A DNA stretch of 64,000 nt from Glandiceps talaboti. Lineage: Eukaryota; Hemichordata; Enteropneusta; Spengelidae. Position 1 is the first letter of the stretch. Each line of letters opens with the position of its first letter. Made by a program: the position numbers and the translations under genes. The stretch lies in NCBI RefSeq assembly GCF_964340395.1, contig NC_135553.1, positions 17,284,501 to 17,348,500 of the forward strand, read 5' to 3'. A model generated the notes under the pieces. The model was not told where the DNA came from. It ran no database searches and saw only the letters and a program-made list of their open reading frames with translations. Positions 36,247 through 46,788 of this stretch are shown here, piece after piece.

Positions 36247-38141
36247 TGTTTGTGTGTGTGTGTGTGGGGGGGGGGGGGTCGGTGAGTGAAACATTTGAAT
36301 AATTGACTTTACCTTGTATTCTTCCAAATCATCTAGTTCTTTCCTAGTCTTGGCTAATTCTGACTCTTTCTCTAGGAGTACACTTCTAAGAGCTGTGACA
36401 GAAAAAAATTCATGTATGACTATGTTATTCAAATTATACAGACATGATTTCCTATATATATAATGTACAATATCATTTTGAAAGCTATGTACCATCATTA
36501 AAGGACTTTTTTCAAAGGTTTTGTACAAAAACTAGTAACGCAACACTGTCAGCATTTTAAAGAACTGTATAAACTATTTAAAAAGTTAAAAACTCATTCT
36601 GCTTGTTAGCAAGAAATTAAACATCAAAGTAGATACTGAGTAGCCTTTGTCTTGGGGATACTGATTTCTATACCCTGTGAAATTCACATTCATCCCATGA
36701 CGACAATCTCAGGAAACAAGCCATCCCCTCTCTAAATATTCAATGTTCATACAATAAAGTACTCATGATAGTGGGAAGGTACACAGAGATCTGTCATGGT
36801 CACTATCTCAGCAATCATTCAAATCACAGTTAAATGGTAGTCCAAGAAAGCAATCCAGAAATTACTCAAGAATTATTCTACCATAAGAGGCAAATGTGCA
36901 CATTACCTCAAGTACATGTATGCTGTACATCTATCTTCCTATCACACATACCTTGTTTTTTAGCTTCATAACTTTTCAGCATTTCTTCTCTCTGTTTGTT
37001 AATATCTTCAATTTCTTTCTGGTTTTGGTCCGTCAGTGTGATAATAGTTGTTTGTCTCTTGTGTGTCTTCTTGGACATGTATGACATGTACTCATGCTGA
37101 AGGTGTAAATTTACGATTTTTGTTATAAAAAAATCTATGTGGATAACTCATAGATTTTTTACATCTAAAAAGTAATAGTGACATTGTTCATTCTTGTGTG
37201 CAACATGTTCTAGTTATGAACATAATGTTGTAAAAATCTGACAAATAGTTGAAAATATGTTGAACAACATAAATTCACTGAGTTGAACTGGTTAAAGGGT
37301 AAACCATTTGATTGGGGGGGTCTTCCAACCCCTGAAATCAAATGGTTTACCCCTAAATGACTTTTGTTCATTTCATATCTTGTAGAGAAGAATACAAAGG
37401 AAATAAACAAAAATAAATCCAAAGAAAACATTTCATTTTGCACACTGAGTGACAGAACTAAGACACAAAATAATAAAATATCACATACTGACAGAAAAAC
37501 TGTCATTGAGTTTCTCTATAAATACACCAGTTGTAGAGAAATTATGGTTATGTTGGCATTTGATGGAGACTAAACTAGACGGTTAAAGATAGATTGTGTC
37601 ATTCAGTCCTATTAAGGGTTGGCAGATACGTTAAGTTGCTCTGACACAGTGTATCATACAGACTAGATGCAGACATGATTGTACTTTAGCCATAGGACAG
37701 TGCACAGTCACTCTATTTAAATGTTTTGAGTTTAAATTAAGTAATATAAATAGTCATGAAACTTACACTTTCAACTCTGGTCTGATGTGCTTCCTGTTGT
37801 AGCCATTCATTTTCATGACGTCTGAACATCCATAAGGAAATTAACATCAACAAATATGGAAAAAAACTCTACAGCATTTTGTACATTTGCAAAATATACT
37901 ACTAGTAGTAGTATGTCCCTTGTTCATAACGTTTGTAATGGTCCTTAATGACAGTAACATAACAGTTCTTATAATAAATGGTAAATTATCCACAATAGTC
38001 ATTATTGGTAATTGAATGTGTGTTAATTTTATACTAATTACCAATATTAATTTCATATTTAGTATTTTACCATGTATGTTATGTTATGGCATTTTGATGT
38101 CACAGTTAGTTTTATTATTCTCACTTAATACTGTAAATATC

Positions 38142-38189
<48 letters not shown>

Positions 38190-39946
38190 AAATTGTAAGT
38201 AGTGTTATTTAATTTGAACAACTGCAGTCACCGGAGTTTGATATGCAATTGATATTCTAGAAATCAAGTGGCTAGGCTTGATTAGTTTTCTCAAAACTAT
38301 TTTCTAGTCTCTCACACACAACATTAAATCGTTTTCTTTTTTGGATGTCGATGTTTACTGCTTATTTGTATGTTTATCTCTTTTGTGGGAAATAAATTTC
38401 AATTCAATTAGAGTTACCATTAGGTATCTCAGTCAAGTAGAAATCTCCCATTTCTACCCCTTATGATGTAAACAATTACAGTGATTTCACAATACTGTTC
38501 AGTTTTCTGTTTTATACAACCATGTAGGAACCAACTAGAAACTGCATATGCCACACTTCAATAGTTAGATCGTATTTTTTGCTACGTTTACTCGAAATGA
38601 ATTAAACCGTTTAAATATATTACAACTTCATGCAGACATTCGAGTGCCAATGTTTTCCTTAATATCAAACACCCGATGAAGGGCATGTTACATAGTAAAT
38701 GTCCTTTGCAGTGATCATTTGATGTCTGTATGGTGGCCTGTATAGTACATTTCACTTAGACAAAATGTAGCAATAAACTGTATTCATTCAATCTCGCTAT
38801 CTTAACGCATAACATGTCCAGTTTATTGTTGGTTTCTGCATGGTTGTATCAAACAGAAAAGCAGACCTGTGTTGTGAAATTTGCTGTATGAGCATACCCT
38901 GTTCATAGTTGTTTTCTACTCTATGTCAATCTGGACTTGCAAAGAACTTATTCCTCTTTCTCCCAAGGGGGTATTATCATACTAGTTTTTGTAATCAAGT
39001 AATTACTAATTGGGAGAAGGATTAATGATTACTGTTTACAAATTTGGAGATCTAGTGATTTGAAATTGTATTGGCCTGTCAGATGGACATAAACATGCTC
39101 AGTGTCAAAACTTTGTGATCAGTCTGTGCTGTAGGCTGATGTACAAATCAACAAAAGATTGAAGATTTTAGTACTCTATACATCTTTCTTCTTATTGTAA
39201 ATAATATCTTTCAAACAGAAACAAAATTACCATGTCAGTTAAAAAAAGAGGATACAATTCTTCAACTCGTTTCTTCAATCCTGCTAGTTCTTCTGTCAAA
39301 GTTTCCAACCTATTAAAAAATATAAACAAATAATTTTATGTTTAATCATATAGTTGGGTCACATCATGAAATATAAAGAGTGTCAAATGTTATTTATAAT
39401 AAGTTGCGTCATAATCACAATTCTCCTGCTGATCATGAATATCTATCAATTATTTTCTGATTTTATCACTACACTTGAGAAATCATAGCTAATAAATAAG
39501 TAGATATTGAAACCCGAGATAAATATATAACATCATGATATACATGTATGAAATACATATACATCTTAATATGTTTAACACATTATTTTGAGAGAAATGT
39601 ATTACCTATCTTCAAGTTACCGTGATATTATTATTGGACAGTTGTGTACGTAAATTTAAATTTAACATGTATGAAGATAAACCTACTCCTAAACAAAAAC
39701 AAACAGAGCTGACATTAGAGGCCCAGCAAGGCCTACAATCAGAAGAGGACCTGTAAGTACGTACATGCATAATATTAATAATGGCATTACGAATCATAAT
39801 AGCACTTACTCTTCCCGTAGAAGAAGTTCTTTTTCAGTTGGCTTTGGTGGTTCGATTGGCCCATCATCGCCTCCCTCTCCTCCAGCGGCACCCCCTTTCT
39901 TCCCCTTCTTGCCTTTACCCTTTCCCTTCCCTTTCTTTGGGGGCAT
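34879..39946 (-). CDS. Coiled-coil protein, DUF4515 (CCDC166/BBOF1)-like, 315 residues
   Basis: Exons in reading order: 39810-39946, 39256-39309, 37767-37821, 36952-37096, 36313-36392, 35543-35719, 34879-35178; 948 bases, all phases close, stop TAG. The N-terminus (MPPKKGKGKGKGKKGKKGG) is a basic Lys/Gly tract like those of several ciliary coiled-coil proteins, followed by an acidic/proline patch. From about residue 40 to 280 it is nearly continuous charged coiled coil, including ENEWLQQEAHQTRVESHEYM, YMSKKTHKRQ, LTDQNQKEIEDI and NELARQANREALHCLNAHTS. The layout suits DUF4515 proteins (basal-body or axoneme associated), but this is recalled resemblance, so the family name is tentative. Exon 2 is taken to end at 39256 because that donor keeps frame (EELRHENEWLQQ); a donor at 39230 would break it. 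Shares a short divergent promoter with LSM11. Confidence 0.85.
35415..35459. repeat. Short dispersed motif (GCGCTTTCC...AAAGCGCTTTACA)
   Basis: TATATAGCGCTTTCCCAC followed by CAAAGCGCTTTACAATTTA, with a diverged copy at 13199-13243. Looks like a fragment of a small dispersed element; family not assigned. Confidence 0.5.
36127..36278. repeat. GT microsatellite ending in a G run, coiled-coil gene intron 5
   Basis: About 140 bases of GT with a few TTTG and GCATG interruptions, then about 12 G. The complementary frames are Thr-His repeats and not coding. Confidence 0.97.
37822..39255. other. Intron 2 of the coiled-coil gene
   Basis: Non-coding. Carries a GTT microsatellite at 38142-38189 and nothing else recognised. 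Confidence 0.6.
38142..38189. repeat. GTT microsatellite, 16 units
   Basis: Uninterrupted GTT units. Confidence 0.95.
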
Positions 39947-40302
39947 TTTGCAATGAAATACGTCAAATGAATTGCGATCAAAATGATTGAGGAAGCCCTG
40001 TTGTTGTCAAGGCAAAAATAAACTCACTCAACGCTGAGAATATTCTCATAAACTAAGTCTGTGACTTCGAAAATAACTCTCTTCTCATGTAAATACTATA
40101 TTAATAGTAAATCTAATATAAAAATATGATATTAAAAAGCTAAACTGATTAATAAAATTTAAAGTAACCTAATTGCTCTATAGTGTATAAACAAAATCGA
40201 TTGCCAATTGTTTGAACATCGAAAACAACAGCTGCGAATAGCTAGTTTCATGAAAGCAGCAATCAACGCGAGATCTCGCGAAGAGCGAGATAATAATTGA
40301 AA
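39947..40302. promoter_or_regulatory. Bidirectional promoter of the coiled-coil gene and LSM11
   Basis: Only 356 bp separate the two divergent start codons. At 40267-40280 lies a perfect 14-bp palindrome, CGCGAGATCTCGCG, followed by AAGAGCGAGA. It contains TCTCGCGA (40274-40281), eight bases of the TCTCGCGAGA element known from CpG-rich and bidirectional promoters in vertebrates. It sits about 22 bases upstream of the LSM11 ATG, so it may instead lie in the 5' UTR. Confidence 0.7.
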
Positions 40303-41641
40303 ATGGCTGCGACCAATGTAAATGAAACTTTAAACTTCACATCTCCCAATTTTGACCCTCTTGCCGCGCTTTACTCAGATGGTGTGACAGTACCACGTCC
40401 AGGTGTAGCAGAACTCAATAATTTACTAGAGTATGAGAGGTATATGTGCACCGGGGAACTTCCTAGAACCCGCGGCAAGAAGAAGAAAGCAGCGACGACG
40501 AGCAAGTCGACCGCTGCACGTGTTGAATCGCTACAGGTACGTAAACATAAACAAGTAAACTGACGTCGAACTGTCAGCGACATTGACAGTGCCAAGCTAA
40601 TTGTAATCCTACATCCGGAAATTGGTTTGTTTGATTTTTTTTAGCTACCACGTTGTATTAACATGAAAATTCTAGACAATAATAACAAAAATTGTCTCTT
40701 GCGTCAGAAAATTTTGAAAGAAGTTCCTGTCGGTGATGTCGAAGAAGATGGAGCTATACCGGGAATGGTAAGATCACATGGGAGACGAGGAGCATCATAC
40801 AGAAATGTTTTTACTCGAATGGAAGGTAGGTATCACACACTAACCCGTGTCCCATCATTTGTATTGACTTGATTGGCTTAACATAATATGACCGCTAAAT
40901 TATTTGTCATATATACCACAGGTACTCGAATCAATGTGTATGATTAAAAAAAAAAATATGTATGTATTTATATACAATACATTTTTTTTCTACACATTGA
41001 CTCGAGTACCTGTGATATATACTATGAATATATATATAAATTATAACTTATAAGTGAATTATTGAACGGTTAGTGTTCGAAGTCAGCCTTACTTGCATCC
41101 TCAAAGTAAAAAACTAAAGATTTTGATTTTAAAAGAATCAAACCTGTATGAAATTATAGATTTATGAAACGTTGTTATACTTTAATATGGTACTTCATTA
41201 TTTTTTCGAATTGAAAAATTATACTGGTTTGATTGACTTTCCATATTAATATTAATAATTGACGCCATTAAAATATCCAAGTTATAATAATGTTTATATA
41301 TTTCCTATCTGAAGGTATGCAAGGCCCTATGGGACAACTGTATGAATGTGTTCAGGACAGGATTCCAATTCGTGTATGTACAAGAACTTTCAAGGGTCTG
41401 CGAGGTATCTGTCGTGGTTACTTAGTTGCATATGACAAATACTGGAACTTAGTAAGTTATGACAGTCTGATTTATTGTATTGGGTTCGGATGTAAAAGTG
41501 ATAGTTTGTGTCTTGAAAGTGTGTTTTGATGATTTGATATTTTGATGAAGGGGTGTAACTCATATATGAGTTGTGAATATTGAACTCTCAATTTTTGCTC
41601 CACTGATAGGTGTCTATACATCATGAGTACAGCATTTTGAC

Positions 41642-41690
<49 letters not shown>

Positions 41691-44215
41691 ATGTGCATGT
41701 GTGTGTAACTAGTATTGCAGTTCTTTGAAACAAGCCAAATCTTAATGTAACTGATATGTGAATATAGTTCAATATATTTAGTCATAATTTGTAACTGTCA
41801 ATTTCTTAAAGCATCATTAACTTTGATCATATTTTTAATATTTTTCTTGCACCAAGGCAATGGTAGATGTTGATGAAGTGTACAAGAAACCTACAATGGG
41901 TAAAAGTCTATTCAATGAGGAACGACTGACATTTACAAAGGTATTTGATCTCACAAAGTTCAACAAACTCTGATGACAGCGTTTTACAGGATTTTGTAGA
42001 TGAATTATTTGAGTTCTTCTACACTTGTTGGTGCTGAAACTTTACTGGGGTGTCCTTGACTGCTCAGATAAATCCTGAATAACTTGAGAACTCCAAAAAC
42101 TTTCTTGAAACAAAAAATGCACATTAACATATAAATTAAAGTTATTATTTGATACAATATTGTTGATGTAGTGGTGCATAGTAAATACATAGGTTAGTGA
42201 GTATTTAGATAGCCCTCTCTCTTCAGTATCATTGGAGGCAAGGATTGTTACCAGTACTTGTAGTCTAGTGCTACTATCCATCAAATCTTTCAGATCTCTC
42301 TGTCTAGCTCAATGAAGTCATGGGATGCATGAGATTAAATTCAATCGCAGCCACCCATATACAGTCATTAACGTCATGTCTTTGTTAATCAATAGAATTC
42401 TAACCAATAATAAGTTAGTATTTATGGGGGCAGTTATGTAATGTCCAAATATGGTATATTTGTCAGCGCAGGATGCTACTTATAATATACTATTTTCATC
42501 ATTATAACAGTTGGAGCTTACTCATTTGCATGAACAACTTTTGGTTATGATTGAGTCAGTTTGACCTAGTCTAGTTCCTATATGACGCATTACGATTACT
42601 ACAATCATCTCCACTCATGTATAGGGTACTATAATCATCTCCACTCACTGGGTGAAAGGTAAACAGCGCATATCAGTAGTAATCCATCACAACTTGACAT
42701 GCAGTTGCAATTGGTTTGTTCCTTTAGACAATTGCTCATTAACTGAACTCCACCTCTCCAATCCGAAACTAAAATCACATGGGGACGTGATAACGTCATC
42801 ACATTTATAGGAACACAGTCGGGGGTAGCACAGACTTTTGTGCTAGAACACAACTTACCCTACTGTATGTACCTTTTACACAAGGACTTTCACTATACAT
42901 GATCATAGTAATCGTGGCTTGTCATATAGGAACTAGACTAGTTTGAGCAGACAGGGTTAGAGACCATATTGGTATCCATACTACTATTCTTGTTACTTGA
43001 CCTACCAGATTTTGATGAGAAGAGAGAACATATCACTTCATTATAAATGTAGTTGATTTTGATTTGCTTCAGGAACTCACAATGCAAAGAATGTTGTCAA
43101 TTTGTAGTTTATGTGATGGAAATTTACTCATTCTTTCAATTTATTCACAGATCAATAAAAATACAGCAAAAGAGAAGACTGAACAAACCAAGCCAGAATC
43201 TCAAAGGAATACAAGTTCTTCCTCCCACCAACAGACAAGTAGTGAACACCAACAGACAAGTTCTGACCACCAACAGACAAGTACTCGGAGAACAAACGAT
43301 AGTTACAATACTGTCAGTGGTGCTGCTTCAGGAGATAAACAGGATAGAGATGAGACTGAGAGTAAGACAACGAATACAGTAATGCATAGGAAAGTCATTG
43401 CTGAAAAGAAATCTGGAAACGGTGAGGAGACCAAGGACCTGTCAAATCTAGAAGAGGAACTTGCTAAATTACAGCAACAACTCTCTTTGTTATCGGGTGA
43501 TGAAGATGAAGATTGTGTCAATGAAGATGATAATGAAAATAATTTTGATAATGGAGATGACTGTGATAGTGGAGACGATAATTATGATAATGTAGATGAT
43601 GACTGTGATAATGGAGATGGTAATTATGATAATGTAGATGATGACTGTGATAATGGAGATGAAGATAACGATGGTGATAAGGAAGATGGTAGTAGTGATA
43701 ATGGAGATAGTGAAGATGGAAAAGAGGATATTTGCAGTAGCTCAGACAATCCAGAAATTCAAGAACAAGAATCTATGGCAAAGGAAACAAAAAGAAATGC
43801 CAGTTCTGTGACACTGGATATAAATGTTTGTGATTCTAAAAACCTAGCAACTATCGACAATGATGAGAGAACATCAAATATTGAAAAAAGTGTGGACTCT
43901 AAAAGAAAAGAATGTGTACATGATAGCAGTAAAACTAACAGGGGTATGTCATTGGAGACATCTGAGAATACTGGATCTGGTCATCAATGCAGTGACAATG
44001 GTAGAACTGAAACCGGAATAACGACTGACAGTATGTCTACATCCAATGAGATATGCCATGAGAAAAGTAAAAAGAAAGTTTTCCAGCTACATGTTGGACA
44101 ACAACATGGAAAACGGATAATTGAAAGTGAACATTTCATAAAAAGACATGTAAATCAGTTATTCATACGAGGCGATAATATTGTACTTATCATGGTGTGT
44201 AGAGATATAGAATAA
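40303..44215 (+). CDS. LSM11: U7 snRNA-associated Sm-like protein LSm11
   Basis: Subunit of the U7 snRNP Sm ring that directs 3' cleavage of replication-dependent histone pre-mRNA; the N-terminus of known LSm11 binds FLASH. Exons: 40303-40536, 40645-40825, 41315-41451, 41857-41940, 43151-44215; 566 residues if exon 4 ends at 41940. Visible: FDPLAALY near the N-terminus; RNVFTRM; Sm1 block IPIRVCTRTFKGLRGICRGY then LVAYDKYWNLAMVDVDE; a very long spacer with HQQTSS repeats and an Asp/Asn/Gly-rich acidic tract (about residues 330-405); and Sm2 at the C-terminus, INQ-like HVNQLFIRGDNIVLI. A long Sm1-Sm2 spacer is typical of LSm11, but this one is longer than the human. Uncertain point: reading past the 41940 donor gives VFDLTKFNKL and then TGA (41971), although human LSm11 has a similar LFDRLKL segment there. 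An alternative acceptor for exon 5 exists at 43073. Confidence 0.92.
40917..41014. mobile_element. 97-bp palindromic element, copy 2
   Basis: Lies in LSM11 intron 2. Starts CACAGGTACTCGAATCAATG and ends CATTGACTCGAGTACCTGTG. Same termini and A/T-rich loop as the copy at 23614-23710. Confidence 0.85.
41643..41706. repeat. GT microsatellite in LSM11 intron 3
   Basis: About 25 GT units with a GCATGTGCATGT interruption near the end. Confidence 0.95.
41974..43150. other. LSM11 intron 4
   Basis: Non-coding apart from possible alternative exon use (read-through to TGA at 41971; alternative acceptor at 43073). Contains a fold-back element at 42568-42941. Confidence 0.6.
42568..42941. mobile_element. 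Fold-back element in LSM11 intron 4
   Basis: Terminal arms of about 43 bp: CTAGTCTAGTTCCTATATGA with ACGATTACTACAATCAT on the left, and the complement (ATGATCATAGTAATCGT, then TCATATAGGAACTAGACTAG) on the right. No coding capacity. A fragment resembling the arm (GTCTAGTTCCTATACAG) lies at about 18422. Confidence 0.8.
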
Positions 44216-46788
44216 ATTATCATATGATAATATATATGAATGTGTCACGTTGATTTTCTTACGAAATACTGACAACATGCAAATAGTTTATGTAGAAATT
44301 TACCACATTGTGTTAAAAGTACTGTATACTGTATATATAATCCCTAGGCACACACACAGAATACAACAGACCCCTAGGCACATAAGATTAGGGGTATTTT
44401 AATTTAGATAAGAGAAGAATGGACAGGATGTCTTTAAGAAAGAGTGAATTATGTACAGTTTGAAGAGAGAAAACTAGCCAAGGGGAAGGAAAGAAGATAA
44501 AAAGTTTATATCACCACAAAAATCAATCAGTCAATTGATCAATATCATAAAAAAGTTTCATTTTACCACAAAAATCAATCAATCAATTACATCCTCACTG
44601 CACCGTGTCGTATCCAAAAATCACAAAGAAATGCACACATTTTAAAAATTATCATATAATTTTTTTTATTTTTTCATTGAATTCAATACTCAATCATATG
44701 TGTTCCAGCTATATGGATTAACCCACAGCATGGTTGTACACTGCACTCAATGTGCTAATAAATGCCATAGCTGCAGTGCCAGCACACACAAAGCGGGTCT
44801 GCTCTGTCAATATATTCCAACACATCACCTGTAATTATACTGGGGGAATGTAGCATGGTTACTTACTTGACTATATCATAACACCTACATATGATACATA
44901 TGTGTAAAAGGTATATACAGTAGGGTAAGTTGTGTAATTTTGAGTTCTAAACTTATTAATTTATTTTTTTAAAAGTTATGTATGAATACGGCACAAATCC
45001 TATTTACCACCAAGCACACTACAAGGGCATTGAATCATACAGGGACAACAATTCTTATAGGCTGTCAGACTTACTTCAAAATCTAAGCTGCTTTGGACCA
45101 CTGAGGTTAAAGGCCCAATGTTTGAATCCCATGGACTCGCACTAGCATGAGTTTGTAAGAAGAGCTTTAGGGATTACATCCTTTTGTTCAGAACCGTTTT
45201 TTTTACAGCTCTGCAAGACAACTTTTAGGCTTACCCAAATGTGAATCTTAATCTGACCTTGCCCTTTAAAGGGGGGGGGGGGGATTTATCAGTCATATAA
45301 TGACAGAATTGAGTTCAAAAATTGTATTTATCATTATTGAATAATTCTGAAGTAAGTACACACCCATAAACAGTCAAATAGGGTATGACCAAACTTGACA
45401 TTTCAGACTCAGTTCAAATGATGGCCACATTCTTTCGAAACCACTTGTACATTATGCATATTTTATTCTTAACCATGACAGGCTGGTGTGCAGTGTCACA
45501 ATGATTTTCTAGTATATATACTTGAAAAACAAACTATCGTTATGGATATATATGTGGCTAGGAATATCTATAGACTTGCAACACCATATAAGGTAAACAT
45601 TTATTTTCATTGTACATCATCTTTGCCTTCTGGAATAATAGTTACGGTACTACCAAAACAACAACAGTTGCTATGGGTTACTGAATGCTGTAGTTGTTCA
45701 TTGTGTTGACAAGTCTCTTTGAAAAGTGTCAACTATTGTTATGGCTCCAAACAAAATCATTATCAAAGATTTACAATCACATGAAAAGATCATATTCGTT
45801 TCAGAATATCAGACTAATATATATGGCATGTCTGTTTCAAAATTTTAACATATATATATGTACATTTCTGAGATGAGAATAAATCTGAGCCTAAAATATA
45901 AAATGCCCCTTGCTACTCAATGTCAAAATATTTTTTTGCAAACAGAAATGACAAGTACAACAAATATTGTAGACTGTTAAGTTATGTTGTGTCATTTTCC
46001 TAATCATTAGTGTGGTATCTGATATGATGGATAACACCATGTGGTGTATCTTAACAGAGAATAAAGGTCTCCGTGATGCATCAAATCAGGAATAAATACC
46101 AAAAAGTGATGTAACGTTGTATATATATTTCACTCAGTCATGAATTCATACGTTTATCAATTAAGCCAAAAAACTTGTACATTTGTCAAATTGTTGTCAA
46201 TTTCATCATTCCGGTTCAAGTAAAATATGAGTCCCTTTATAGTCCAGGATGTGTACCACTTGTAGCGTAAATGTCTATTTAAAGAGGGAATCAGATAGTG
46301 AATTTTACAAAAAAAGGGATCACATTTTAACATTATAGACTATCAGACATTTCTCATTGCATCCAAGCAGATGTTCATGATTTGATTCATAATCAAGAGA
46401 TTTGGACATTACTAGAAAAAAAAAAGAAATTTCCTTACAACACAGCAGACACTGAAGTCCTAGTCACACCACAAGGTCAAAGGTCATACCAGATCCATGA
46501 AAAGTCAAAGGTTATACATAATTAGGAGATTTTCCAATGAATAGAAGTTATATACAATACTCAGTCCAAATATCTGCATTTTTAAAATTATAAAGTTTCT
46601 CACAATAAATGAATCATGCTGCTTTACATAAATCGTAACTGAAGGTAAGGAAATCTTTTATATTAAATTCAAAGACATTTTCTCCTCTTTCAGTAATTTC
46701 CTTGAATTTCAGATCCCCATTTAGAAAATCCTATGGTTTACACAAAATAGTATCCATTCTAGCTATGAACTATGTGTTCACAGTAAGT
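44216..46788. other. Convergent spacer between LSM11 and TOM1
   Basis: No exon recognised; must hold both 3' UTRs. Contains at 45108-45145 a copy of a dispersed motif (TTTGAATCCCATGG), a G run near 45273, and at about 44903-44936 the complement of a 32-base stretch from LSM11 intron 4 (42850-42881). Confidence 0.5.

Noticed and set aside
36082-36528. 148-codon minus-strand frame with a long Thr-His tract
   Set aside because: Only the part matching 36313-36392 is a real exon; the rest is intron and GT microsatellite.
39231-39255. Longer version of coiled-coil exon 2 ending at 39231
   Set aside because: It would read LYPLFLTDM and then break frame with the next exon; the donor at 39255 restores EELRHENEWLQQ.
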